Assembly: GCA_951217055.1 (NCBI GenBank)
Contig: OX578276.1
Coordinates: 132,172,587 to 132,236,586, forward strand
Source: Gerris lacustris
Lineage: Eukaryota > Arthropoda > Insecta > Hemiptera > Gerridae
DNA length: 64,000 nucleotides
Direction: 5' to 3'
Shown here piece by piece: positions 20,835 through 31,188 of this stretch. A program made the position numbers and the translations under genes. Positions within the stretch are counted from its first letter, which is position 1; every line of letters starts with the position of its first letter. A model generated the notes under the pieces. That model was not told where the DNA came from. It saw only the letters and a program-made list of their open reading frames with translations, and searched no databases.

Positions 20835-20959
20835 TGTCATAATATGTCAGATGTCGGTGAGGTGTTAAACTTGTTTACAATTGTCTGAACTATGTGTTAA
20901 TATGTATAATTTATATTCTAATTCTTAAACTATATTAATTGCGTACAATTAATTTATCA
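20835..20959 (+). repeat. Gypsy 3' LTR (125 bp)
   Basis: It starts TGTCATAATATG and ends AATTTATCA, followed by AGTTT (20960-20964). It lacks the 12-bp duplication of the 5' LTR. Confidence 0.9.
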
Positions 20960-20964
20960 AGTTT

Positions 20965-21393
20965 CTAATTAAATAAAAGTTGGTTGCATAATTATTAATA
21001 TCTAACTTATTCAGGGTATTTCTAAAAACCCCGCATAAATAAATATTTATTTACTTTTGGTATAAGTAATTATGATTTAATTAAGTCTTGAATATCAGCA
21101 TACCTATCTATAGTTAACGGCAGAAATATCAACTTTGGTCGATTAAGTGTTAGTAAGTAATTCCATTTAATTATAGTTTGTGATTGATCAATAGCTGTAT
21201 CTCAATCGGAAAGGAATATTCATCCCTTCAATTACTGTATTCATAGATTGGGTCCAATAAATATTGTTATTTGTTTATAATTGTAAATTCTTTATAAGTA
21301 ATTGTTATCTATAATTAATGGTACTTTTTGCGTTGGCTCGAGAGGAGGTGAATGAAAGTAGTAGATGTTATTTTATCTATAAAATTGGCTATA
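20965..21393. other. Anonymous AT-rich sequence
   Basis: Nothing supported apart from the hammerhead-core-like motif that begins at 21394. Confidence 0.5.
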
Positions 21394-21421
21394 TTTCGTC
21401 CTTATATAGGGACATCATCAG
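21394..21421 (-). other. Hammerhead-core-like motif
   Basis: On the minus strand: CTGATGA, one T, a perfect 4-bp stem GTCC/GGAC with an 8-base loop, then GAAA. This matches the conserved strands of a hammerhead ribozyme (CUGANGA, stem II, GAAA). A convincing stem III and cleavage triplet were not found. Hammerhead motifs are known in Penelope-like elements, which this may derive from. Confidence 0.35.
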
Positions 21422-21742
21422 GCCTGTAAACAAGGTATTTCAACATATTAATTACTAACAATTAACAGTTTTATTTAATAATTATTCTTAATCTGTCTTA
21501 ACTCATATATCTATAGACTTTATTAAACATTACTCTGTCATATTCTATTATGAATGAATTATAAAATTAATTTTATAATTAGGGAAAAACAATTACCTGA
21601 TATACAAGTAGTGGTATCCATAAATAAAAGTTTATACATATTCGTTTTTTTATGTATAAGAAATTTTCAGAACTTAAATAAAATAATAATAATTAATATC
21701 CACTTTTACTTAGGTACTTAATTGTTTAAAGTAAATTAAAGA

Positions 21743-22060
21743 AATGTCGGTCCGAGACAACTCAGACTTTCTCATATAATCTCAATTTTAATAAATTTTC
21801 AAATTTCGTCAAAATCGGCCCAGTAGTTTAGGCTCCACGCCTCTACACAGACAACAGACGACAAAAAAACACTTTTTTAGACTCAGGGACCTCTATTTTA
21901 AACGTTTAGGTCCGCTTTATTAGTTTTACCGATCTTTAACACTTCACAGCGGTGTCGCTGTGAAGTGTTAATGTCACATCAATAGGTTAATGTTGAAATC
22001 TTTTCCCGTCCTAAATTCCCAATTTTACATTTGAAGCTCACTTTTACGCGAACGTTAAGC
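21743..22060. repeat. Interspersed repeats (families E and C) with a 34-base perfect hairpin
   Basis: The block GTCGGTCCGAGACAACTCAG ... TCGTCAAAATCGGCCCAGTAG matches 46949-47420. The following block (CGATCTTTAACACTTCA ... TTTACATTTGAAGC) matches 24590-24790 and 55060-55200. At 21937-21970 two perfect 15-bp inverse arms (TAACACTTCACAGCG) flank GTGT. Confidence 0.75.
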
Positions 22061-22109
22061 GCGAACTCTTAACGCTGTCTTTCGAAGCCTGAGCATTACT
22101 GAAGGAACA

Positions 22110-22142
22110 CTCAGCGATAGTCGCTCAGCGACTATCGCTGAG
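22110..22142. repeat. Perfect 16-bp-arm palindrome
   Basis: CTCAGCGATAGTCGCT and its exact inverse flank a single C. Related AGCGACTATCGC blocks recur near 22215-22240 and 22700-22730. Confidence 0.95.
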
Positions 22143-22164
22143 AACTCCTCTTCTGAGTTTAAAT

Positions 22165-22745
22165 GTAACTGTTTTCCTAGGCAAGCGACTCTACTATAAT
22201 CGCTAGAGATGCTAGCGTCGATCGCTGAGCGATTGCAGCCGTCTGCTCCAGGAGCAGTCATAATCGCAGTCACTGGCGATCCTAGCAATGCAGTGCTGGG
22301 GAAACCAGCCTGTGGTGGTCAAACAAAAATATAATTTAATTTATTTGATATATAATATAATGTAATATAACATAATTAAATTTAATTAATATAATATTAT
22401 GTAATAAAATATAGTTAAATTTAATTGATATAATATAATGTAATATAATATAAATATATTAATTATTAAATTACTCAAATAGGGCAAAATAACAGAACAT
22501 TTCTTGTTTCATTTAAAAGTATATTTTACTTGCCTTTATTCGATATGAATTCAGCAGAATTATAAAAACTACCGTGCAGTTCGCATCTACTGCTAGTTAG
22601 TTACCTACTGATAAGTGTTGCAATAGTCGCTGGAGACGCGTGTAGGAAAACACCTATTATAATTTTGTGCCAGCGATTATCGCCGAGCCTCGATCGCTCA
22701 GCGACTATCGCACAGCGTCTATCGCTGGAGTCGCGTCTTGGAAAA
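22165..22745. mobile_element. Probable palindromic DNA element with AT-rich tandem core
   Basis: TTTTCCTAGGCAAGCGACTC near 22172 and GGAGTCGCGTCTTGGAAAAC near 22724 are approximate inverse ends. Between them lie several AGCGAC/GTCGCT blocks and a TAATATAATGTAATATAA-type tandem tract (about 22335-22452). It splits a family C repeat whose halves lie on either side. The boundaries are approximate. Confidence 0.45.
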
Positions 22746-22880
22746 CTTACCTTAATACTAAATTTCAACTAAATTCTGCCACTTTTACTTAAGTTGTCGT
22801 CGGACACGAGAACGTTACTGGCCGACAGACAGACAGACAAACGTATACAGGATGCATATTTTGTTCAATGTAAGTAAATT

Positions 22881-23489
22881 AATTAAATGTAAAGCAATTA
22901 AAGGATACGGTTACCGTACATTGAAAGTATTATATTGTAGTTAGAAGTTCTATTATATCTAATAGGAAACTCTTTAAAGTCAATTTATAACTGTCAGATC
23001 ATACTTGAATAATATTCTGTAATCACTTAATAGTCCTAGACTAGTCTTTATCAAGAATATTTAGTAGTACCTAAAGGATATTGTTTAATGGACAAAGGAA
23101 TAACATTTATAATCGTAACTAAAACTAATAATCGAGAAAGCAGGATAGAAAACAAAACATTTCATAACATATTGTATGATATATATATTTATTTATATAG
23201 TAAGAATGGGTAATTACCCTTAACCCTCTCTCCCTAAGGAGGCTTCCTTTACTATACTAATATTATTTATGATGAAAATAATAAGTTAATATAATTCAAA
23301 TTTTTAAAGCTATTCATTTAACCCATTTCCATGGTTACTTTTATTAAGTTCAATTTTATAATATTTTTCTATTTTCTTCTACGATGAGTATTAGTGACCG
23401 GAACACTTCTATTGAAGTGAGTGCTAACGAGTCTATAATCTAATGAAAAATACTGTGTAATAATAGAAACACCCGAGAATTTACCAGAA
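22881..23489. other. Anonymous AT-rich sequence
   Basis: No gene or repeat boundary supported. Confidence 0.5.
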
Positions 23490-23509
23490 GTTATTAGTAA
23501 AATATAAAC

Positions 23510-24440
23510 TGCCAAATTGTGTGGCACATAGTTCCCTCACATATATTTTGAAGGAATATTAAATTTGCGCAGAAAGTTGTTATGGAACCATCTTTGGGCT
23601 ACTTTATAAAAACGATTTACAATCCTTTGAAATCGGATGAGTTCTTATAAGATATAGATGTTAGAAAAACAAAGTTGTTGTTTCCATTCCCATTGGGGAG
23701 CCAAACTTATTTAGATTAAATAACAAATGTGCAAAGACTATTGAAATTAATATGAAAAAATCTGTGGGCTACTTTTAACAAGCTATCTAAATAGTTTTTA
23801 AATCTGATTAGAACAAACACGGAGAACAATGTTTTTTTTTAGGAACTTATAAAGATATAGTTATTAATAAAAACAAATTTGTGTGCATGGGGAGGAAGCC
23901 ATGGGAAGACAATGTTGAATAATATGGGTTCAACAATAGGTTAATCAAATTGGCATGGTAGGTGATATCATCCAAGGTTTATTAAATTTGGATAAGTAGT
24001 CTTTCAAATGCGGGGGTTCACAGTTACATAAATGCTGACGGGCAGATCTTCTGATAGACAGACAAGAGATCGCAAATGTTCCCCGATGTCTGAAACAGAT
24101 TTCTGTCCAGAAATGTTTGTAAATAATTGGAAAAAAAAAAAAAATAGTTCTTTAGAATGATCACATTGCTTTGGTATGCTCGGAAGCAAAATGTGTTCAA
24201 GAATTTATTGCATTTAATGTCTTATGAGTTTTCTTATTAAATAAGGATCGATCCACAAACAAAGAAATTACCACAAACTGATTCATCAATTCCGGGCCAA
24301 TACCCAAGTTTGCGGAGGCATGCTGATCCAGCGGAGGTGGTGGCATGAATATTTTTTATGTTGATTAAAATAAAGCCTGGACAGAAATGTGTTTCGGACA
24401 TTAAGAAACATTTTGTTTTTTGGGTTCTTTGACAATCAAC
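23510..24440 (-). repeat. Degenerate copies of interspersed family A
   Basis: Recognisable parts include GTGTGGCACATAGTTCCCTCAC (23519), GTTCCCCGATGTCTGAAACAG (about 24080) and CTGTCCAGAAATG. These match fuller copies at 42655-43185 and 52200-52420. It is interrupted and diverged. Confidence 0.5.
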
Positions 24441-24559
24441 ATTTTATACGCACCACCAAATTTAACAATTAGGTACTCATCTCATTTTGATTAAATTTAG
24501 ATGGAATATCTCACAGAATAGGCATTTCTTTTGATTTATACTCCCATTAAAAACATAAA

Positions 24560-24800
24560 ATCATTATGTTAAAACGTAAGATATCGGTAAAAACGCTGTC
24601 TCCACTATTTTAAAAGTTTAGGTCCACTTTAATAAATTTAGCGATCTTTAACACTTCATAGCGGGGTCGGTGTTGGTTTTACTAAAAACAAATTAATTTA
24701 TAAAAGATGTTTGTCTCATTGAATAGATGAAGTTAGAATTTTTTCCCGTCCTAAAATTCCAATTTTACATTTGAAGCTAACGTTGACGCGAGCGTTAAAC
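24560..24800. repeat. Interspersed family C copy
   Basis: AACGTAAGATATCGGTAAAAA, GCGATCTTTAACACTTCATAG and TTCCAATTTTACATTTGAAG match the copies at 21900-22060 and 54950-55320. Confidence 0.75.
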
Positions 24801-25095
24801 GTAATAGCTTGGGCGGATAACGTTGTTCAACTAACTCAGCCTGGGCATTGTTAAAATGAACATGTGTACCAAATTCTTAACTGAATCAATCATCTTTTAC
24901 TCAAGTCTTTAATCGTCTTATCTTTTAATCGTCGTCGGTCGATTTCGTGGCGGCCGCTTTAGTGACGGTTGATTTTGTGACGGTCGTTTTTTCGGATTCA
25001 CTCCCGGGCTCCAGATGCTGTATATCGTGCCATAAGGAACTTCGTTCCAAAAAATAGAGGGGATTAACAACCTAAAGAAGGTGCAACGAATGTTC

Positions 25096-25236
25096 TTCTT
25101 TAGACTGTTACTCCCCTTATTAAAACAGAAATGTGATATTACTTAGTCCTAAAATAGATTGGACTAAACATCTCTTTGTGTTATATTTAGACGGTCATTT
25201 ATATTCTAATAAAAACATGGGGGTAACAATTTAAAG
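25096..25236. mobile_element. MITE family B copy 1
   Basis: It starts TTCTTTAGACTGTTACTCCC and ends GGGGGTAACAATTTAAAGAA, near-perfect terminal inverted repeats. The interior has AATGTGATATTAC and TTGGACTAAACATC, shared with 32192-32359. Confidence 0.8.
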
Positions 25237-26260
25237 AAATAACAGCAAATTTGCATTTAAAATAATAAAAACCAGGAATATGTGATGTAATTAAAACATG
25301 CTTACTGGTGTTTATTTCAATGAAGTAAGTGGACGATTTATTAATACTTGAAATATCTTTCATCAAAAATTAATTGCCTAAGGGGTAAAATAATATAAAG
25401 CTTTTGATTTACTTACTCTACCACCCTATACTTACAATAATTCATAAAGCATTTATTACAGCAATATAATAAGTATCCTTTATACTTTTGAAACAGGATG
25501 ATGGTAGAAAGATTTTCACAGAAGCTTACTGAAAGATTATATTCGAGTAAATAATTGGACAGGAAAATATAATTGGCAAGGAGCCGAATATCAAGTGTCC
25601 TGAATTTATCCTGGCGCCTTGTGGCTGCAAGGACTCCACAGCTTCTACGCTGCCAAATTGCCAAATGTTGAAATGAAAGTATCGTTATCCTATAGCCCCT
25701 GGTCCATCTAATAGCTTGAAGCCCTCTCACACATTTAGAACTAGTGAATCGATACAAAATCACGACTATTTCTGAAAATTCCTACGTTTCAATTCAATAT
25801 GTTTCAATCATTGAGAAATTGGTAGGAAACATTTATTGAGTTATATATTATGTATTTTATTTATGTCACATAATAAATGCTATTTCTAAATATTATGCGC
25901 ACTTCTTAGTTCTATTTAAAATATTCCATTATTTACGTTAGTATAATACACCTTGACAGATATCTCTGTTTTTGATTAAGTGTCTAGTAATAAATACAAG
26001 ATGACATCTTAGTAAGACTAAAATATATTCTTAAAAACTGGATATTATTAAATGAATACATTCTATAATACTTTATCATCCTGAAATTAATAATAAACTT
26101 CATATACCCATTACGATTTACTAGAAGTAGGGTGATAATAAGACATTATTCTTTTTATTATTTTTTATTTTAATATGGATTTATTGTACTAAAAAAATCA
26201 TTCTATCTTGACACAAACAAAAATGTTGACACAAAGATTACAATTACCAATAGGGATACA
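25237..26260. other. Anonymous AT-rich sequence downstream of the DH31-like exon
   Basis: A 116-codon minus-strand frame (25413-25763) has no recognisable motif. Nothing else is supported. Confidence 0.45.
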
Positions 26261-26263
26261 AAC

Positions 26264-26269
26264 TTTATT
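26264..26269 (-). terminator. Candidate polyadenylation signal for the DH31-like exon
   Basis: AATAAA on the minus strand, about 140 bases beyond the stop codon of the peptide exon. It is the first such hexamer I noticed downstream, so the exon's transcript may end just after it. Confidence 0.4.
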
Positions 26270-26406
26270 GGAACTGAAACTATGCAATTATATATGTCAG
26301 TCTTTGTTTTCTCAAGACCTACTTAACGATCCAATGTAAATTAATAGATTATATTCTATGCTACGTAATTTGTTAAAAATTATTAATTGGATGGAAATAG
26401 TGTGAT

Positions 26407-26563
26407 CTATTCGTTGGTTGTACGGCGTTTTCTTCCAGGTCCGTCGGGGTTGTTAGCCATTTCCATAGCTAGAAGATGTTTGGCTGCTTGACGTCCTGAG
26501 AACCCACGTCCGAGTCCGACGTCTGGAAGTACGTACTTGTCACCACGCTCAGCTCGTCTGAAT
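26407..26563 (-). CDS. Terminal exon of a calcitonin-like diuretic hormone (DH31)-type gene
   Basis: The minus strand reads a splice acceptor (TGTTTCAG, ending at 26564) followed by 51 codons and TAG. A dibasic site RR (exon residues 2-3) precedes a region containing VGLGRGFSGRQAAKHL (residues 15-30), then NNPDGP, Gly43 as amide donor, RKRR (44-47) and a four-residue tail. The GFSG-x-QAAKHL core and GP-amide end are hallmarks of insect DH31, which acts through a secretin-family receptor on Malpighian tubules and gut. Processing at RR would give a 39-residue amidated peptide. Aligned on its C-terminus, the last 31 residues match DH31 without gaps, but the segment LAMEMANNPD differs from the usual MGLAAANYAG. 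No other exon is certain. The exon begins with the third base of a codon. It may be an alternative terminal exon or a paralogue. Confidence 0.8.
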
Positions 26564-27017
26564 CTGAAACATTCACTTTATTTATATCTCACCTCAAAAA
26601 AATCTTTAAATTGGATATTAGTGATTGTAAGTATAATATATGTATAGCTAGACTAGTACAGTGATTATTATAGTACTTCAATAATTACCAATAATAAAGA
26701 CATGAACAATTAATTTCCTGCATTCAGTGATTCTATGTATGGTCTGATTCTATCTGAGTATATAAGTGGATACTTCTGATTCAACCCTGGACAATATAAA
26801 TACATGACTATTTCTACATTTATAGAACCTGCAATTGTAATATTGTAATATTTCAGCATTAAACAGTTTCTGCTCAAGCTAACTCACCAAAATATCGTTA
26901 CATGATTTATTCTGAAACCACTTGGTTCAGGTGATTTCATAAGTCAGCTTATATTGATGTGTATTGATATGTTATATAAAGGTTCTTAAACAAGCAACAG
27001 TTTACTAATATTTACTA
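26564..27017. other. Presumed intron upstream of the DH31-like exon
   Basis: AT-rich, with no further coding segment recognised on the minus strand. Confidence 0.4.
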
Positions 27018-27430
27018 GGCCGGGCTACATTCATCAAATTCCTGAAATATGAACCGGCAATACAACTGTTCACTTTATAGTCCACATTTTCGGTAATATG
27101 TTGCCGGCATTATACTAATACAGAAATATTACCAAGGTATACGAAAATATAGCCGGGCAATAAGAACATATTGCTGGCAATTGTTTGACCAAAGTGTTTA
27201 ACCAATGTGTTGCCGGCATTAAACTAATACAGAAATATTACCAAGGTATACGAAAATATAGCCGGGCAATAAGAACATATTGCTGGCAATTGTTTGACCA
27301 AAGTGTTTAACCAATGTGTTGCCGGCATTAAACTAATACAGAAATATTGCCAAGGTATACGATAATATTGCCGGGCTATAAGAACATATTGCCGGCAATG
27401 TTTCTGGATATTAAGCAATGTAGCCCGGCC
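27018..27430. mobile_element. 413-bp TIR element with internal 109-bp tandem repeats
   Basis: The ends are GGCCGGGCTACATT (27018-27031) and its exact inverse AATGTAGCCCGGCC (27417-27430). Inside, a 109-bp unit beginning TTGCCGGCATTA repeats from 27101, 27210 and 27319 (the last copy partial and diverged). The first two units are almost identical. The short frame in it is repetitive and not convincing as a gene. Confidence 0.85.
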
Positions 27431-28489
27431 ATTATTACCAGCCAAACTTTGTAGTAAAATGTTGATCGTTTACAAGGTCCTTAACAAGCAAAAAACAGTA
27501 AAACTAAAATAAATGCCTGATTAATTTATCCAGGGATTCAACAATTCAAACCCGTTTAGATAAATTGGATATTATAATATTTTGAATAATGTATTATTAT
27601 ATTTTAAGGAGTAAAATAATGATGATAATTCGACTTGCTGACTCCAGTATGCGCGGCAAGGATGATTCAAGTCTTTATTATTGGTTAACATTTTCAAGAT
27701 AATAACAAGATTAATATAATAATCTATAATTATACATTATCAGGTAATAACAATTCTTATAACATTATATCAGTAATATATTATGCAATATTAATTACAG
27801 TAGTATGTACAACATTAATTTGTAGGTATAGTTCGAATTCAGGAATAGCCAACATGACGTTTTTAATATTTAAATTTGTTTACTTCCTTAATATTTTATT
27901 TTGAAAAATAAGAATAGTTTTTGATAACTGATTAAACATATAGGTTATGAGATACAGTATTTAATTTACTCACAAAACTTGATCAAATTTTATTCTTTAA
28001 AATGATAAAAGATTGAAAATGGAAAAAATGAGACAATTTAAGGATAATAATTTACACCAGTCATCGATTAAATATAATATTGGAGATTATGTTCGAATTT
28101 ATTGTAAAGAGCTATAAAATGTTTCGCTAAGGTTTAAATTAGGTCCCAGAGATTTAAAAAGAGCTAAATGATTTACCATATTAGTACATGAGATGTAATT
28201 GTCACGGAAAGTTCTTAAAATGCTCGCTAGAAAAAGCCTTTTATAACATGGTGTATTGAAAACGATCTGAATACGGTATCTTTCCATGTAAACTCACCGT
28301 AATTAATCTAGCTCATTTCAAGGTCAATAGACCAAAATCTGGTACTGTATCGTATATAAACACCTTCAGTTACATATGAACACCTTATTGTATTGAGATC
28401 ATATTGGCATGCGAAGTTTTATGTTTTCCCTCTTGGTAACCTGACACATTGATCACTTAAACATAACCTTCTTTGACAGTCATTATGAT
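27431..28489. other. Anonymous AT-rich sequence
   Basis: A 62-codon minus-strand frame (28099-28287) has no recognisable motif. Nothing else is seen. Confidence 0.45.
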
Positions 28490-28492
28490 TTA

Positions 28493-28922
28493 AGCCGGGT
28501 TTATACGGCCCAAATATACTTGGACCTAGTCAGTTTTGATTCTTGACGCTATTTGGATCGTGTAAAAAGTGTGTCAAAGTCAACTTGGACACCCAAGTTA
28601 AGTTGTATGGGTTCCATCTAAGTAGACTTTGATAAAAACAAAAATGGCGCCACCTGACAAATTATGAGAAAGAGCTGTCAAAACACGACAGACGTAAGGT
28701 TGTTCATGTTGGGTTTTGTTAACCAGAATGCTGATATATCACCACTGTTTTAAAACTTAATAAGTACAATTAACTGGAAAGTTCCAGAGTAAAAAACATT
28801 TCACACAATCTATATCTTCGCCTCTACTTTATAGTGTATCAAAGTTCCACAAACACTTGGATCAAGTGGATTTTATCAAAGTGACTTGGACCAAGTATAC
28901 TAGGATCTTGTGCAAACCAGGC
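28493..28922. mobile_element. Harbinger-like MITE, first of a head-to-head pair
   Basis: It begins AGCCGGGTTTATAC after TTA and ends GCAAACCAGGC at TTA. ATACTTGGACC near the left end and GGACCAAGTATAC near the right end are inverse. Its internal block CAACTTGGACACCCAAGTT is shared, inverted, with the next element. The AGCCGGGT start matches the element at 2519. Confidence 0.75.
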
Positions 28923-28925
28923 TTA

Positions 28926-29205
28926 AGCCTGGTTTGCACAAGGCTTAAAACAGTTGTGATTAATCACCTACTGGTATACAAAACCCAGCACAACTTCACA
29001 TCTGTCATTTTGTGACTGCTCGTTCTCATAATTAGTCAGGTAGGCGCCATTTTTGTTTTTATCACAGTCTACTTTGATGGAGCCGATCCAACTCTACTTG
29101 GATGTCCAAGTTGAGTTGGATACCCTGTTCACACGATCCAAATAGCGACAAAGTGGAGTCAAAACTGACTTGATCCAAGTATACTTGGATCGTGTAAACG
29201 TGGCT
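28926..29205. mobile_element. Harbinger-like MITE, second of the pair
   Basis: It begins AGCCTGGTTTGCAC and ends GTGTAAACGTGGCT, flanked by TTA (28923-28925, 29206-29208). Blocks such as GGCGCCATTTTTGTTTTTAT and CAAGTTGAGTTGGAT are inverse copies of blocks in the first element, so the two lie in opposite orientation and share a TTA. Confidence 0.75.
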
Positions 29206-29208
29206 TTA

Positions 29209-29655
29209 TCATGTATCAAAATAAGCTGTTTTCTAATGATGTCTTTTGTGTATACAAATAATTTTAGATACCAACTCAATATGGTCATGTGAACAGACAG
29301 TTTTTTTGAAAATAGTAACCGTATTGAAATCGTTTCCGATTCACATATAAAGGAATCAATTATAACCTAATCTCCAATACTAAGTTATATCCACTCTTTA
29401 CTCGTTGAAATGCACCAGGTACTCTCATTTTAAATGTAACACTAAAAATTGAGTCATCAATCTACCCATAAGCATCAATCAAAAACCCAATTGACTTATT
29501 GGCCATCCCTTTTATATACATTTAATATATTCAAGTATTTTCTATACAAGATTAAGTTTGTTATTTTATATACAAGTTTATTTTCAAATTATTTACAATT
29601 TCATTAAATTTAAGCACATTAAGTTCAGCAATATATACAGAAAACAAATATTTAC
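29209..29655. other. Anonymous AT-rich sequence
   Basis: No supported feature. Confidence 0.45.
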
Positions 29656-29686
29656 CTGTTAATAGAATGAAGATCTGCGTCTTCAT
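29656..29686 (-). CDS. Candidate start exon with signal-peptide-like sequence
   Basis: The minus strand reads ATG and ten codons (MKTQIFILLT), then one base and a donor-like GTAAAT. A Lys followed by hydrophobic residues fits the beginning of a secretory signal peptide, and the site lies 3.1 kb upstream of the DH31-like exon on the same strand. The phase (one base left over) does not join directly to that exon, which needs two, so at least one middle exon would be required. A chance match is quite possible. Confidence 0.2.
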
Positions 29687-30130
29687 AATTCAAATTAGCT
29701 GTTCACTAAAAAAGTCCTTTACACTAAATGTTCCTATTACTGCTTTTTATTTTTTCAAACATCATAAAAATTAATGAATTTAACAACATGCGTAGTTAAT
29801 TAAGCTGATTTCTATTTTTTTTTTTTTTTTAATATCTTATAAGAGAAACCAGTTTAGTTTCAGCTAACTCGCTTTATTATCAAAATCATCTTATCTTATT
29901 CGCAGTGGTTTTCCAAATCCTGAGATTTAAAACAGCAATAACACTAACATTAGCAGAAAGAGCAGAACAAGTAATAATTTTATCAAAGCAGAGTAAACTG
30001 CACAATAAATTTCATCAACAAAAGCGTTCACACAACATTTATTTTAATTAATCATACACAAAAAACAGCAGACAAACGAAAAAACCTCACAAAGCTGTAA
30101 ATTTACATAGCAGAATGAAAGCGTTTTCCA
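29687..30130. other. Anonymous AT-rich sequence
   Basis: Poly-T tract near 29817-29830. Nothing else is supported. Confidence 0.45.
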
Positions 30131-30219
30131 CCAGTAGGATCACTTATGTCGCATGAATATATTCCCTGAAGAATAACAACACAAGTGGAATTGATGTCAA
30201 TAAAATCATAAAAAAACGT

Positions 30220-30466
30220 AAAGGCTTTCCACAAAATGAAAGTTTAATATTCAAAACTATTGACCTCTCGTCCATCATCAGTGCCTTCAATAATAACAAA
30301 AAGTAACAATAATAACAATTAACAGTAACATTGTAACAATAATATAACAGTATTAATTGGTTACATATAAGTAACGATATTTATAACAATGTTATTGAAC
30401 CATAACACTGATGATTTGCCGAAAGGCCAAAGCAGGTTCTGAAAATTTAACTTTCATTTTAAAAGG
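30220..30466. repeat. Foldback with divergent CTGATGA motifs (Penelope-like?)
   Basis: The left arm (about 30220-30285) and right arm (about 30403-30466) are diverged inverse copies (AAAATGAAAGTTT / AACTTTCATTTT). CTGATGA lies at 30275-30281 on the minus strand and 30408-30414 on the plus strand. The right arm continues TTTGCCGAAAGGCCAAA, a GAAA-capped hairpin. Confidence 0.55.
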
Positions 30467-30480
30467 CTGCGTTCTTTTTT

Positions 30481-31170
30481 ACCATTCTGATATATATAAT
30501 CCTTCCTACTGTTTTATCTCGACTAATATTGATTCAAAGAATTTTGAAATTTTATTTTGAAAGAATGAGTTCATTGATTTGATATAAAAAATAATCAAAA
30601 TGTTATGGATATAAATAGATTATATATGTGTAGGTATAAGTAAATAATGCCAATAAATTAAGTAGCTCATTATTTTATAGTAAAATATAAGGCGTGTCTA
30701 AACTGAGTTTTCATAAATTGCGCTCACTATACTTAATGATACAATACCCTGACTTAAATTATCCTGGCTTAAATAAGTTCGGAGTTACGTAACACCCGAC
30801 AATGCTCCTGATTCTGTAACTTTTAAACCTCCCTTTTTATATGATATTAGATCAAATTGGATAACAAGATGCGCGCGCAGCCTGCGTCAACGCGAATATT
30901 AATTAATATTAATTACTATTAATTAATGATTAATATCCAGCTGATTTTCTCAAGATACATTATTTGAACCCTATAAGTCAACATTTTAATATTGTCTGAC
31001 GCAGAACTTTTTCCGATTTTCCAGTCAGACGCGTCAAAGTTATAGAGATCAAATAATGAAAAACGCCCCAAAACCAAATAAAATCAGAGAGGAAAATGGT
31101 GACAGACTTGGCCTAAACAAGCCATACAAAGAGGTTTGGAAAGAGTATGTATAATAGACTTTTTTGCTTA
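30481..31170. other. Anonymous sequence with AT palindrome
   Basis: ATTAATTAATATTAATTACT and neighbouring TTAATTAA blocks (about 30897-30940) form a nearly self-complementary AT tract next to GATGCGCGCGCAGCC. No gene is supported. Confidence 0.5.
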
Positions 31171-31171
31171 T

Positions 31172-31188
31172 CCCCCCCCCCCCCCCCC
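31172..31188. repeat. Run of 17 C
   Basis: Homopolymer C tract. A similar run lies at about 52889-52908. Confidence 0.95.

Larger units (their letters stand above)
9475..20959 (+). mobile_element. Ty3/Gypsy LTR retrotransposon carrying nested LINE and Copia insertions
   Basis: Both LTRs begin TGTCATAATATGTCAG and end in CA. AGTTT duplications flank the whole unit. In order the parts are: 5' LTR, primer-binding site, gag, [LINE], rest of gag and part of protease, reverse transcriptase, [Copia], integrase, polypurine tract (GAGGGGAAGATT, 20823-20834), 3' LTR. Without the insertions the element is only about 2.6 kb. The protease active site, the RNase H region and the N-terminal part of the integrase are missing, so this copy was non-autonomous before or soon after insertion. 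The two LTRs differ by a 12-bp duplication and about five small changes. Confidence 0.93.

Noticed and set aside
24909..25000. GC-richer patch as a host exon
   Set aside because: GTCGTCGGTCG and TGACGGTCG words repeat, no frame has a recognisable product, and there are no paired splice sites.
27101..27420. CRISPR-like array
   Set aside because: The units are contiguous 109-bp tandem repeats without unique spacers, inside a TIR element of an animal genome.
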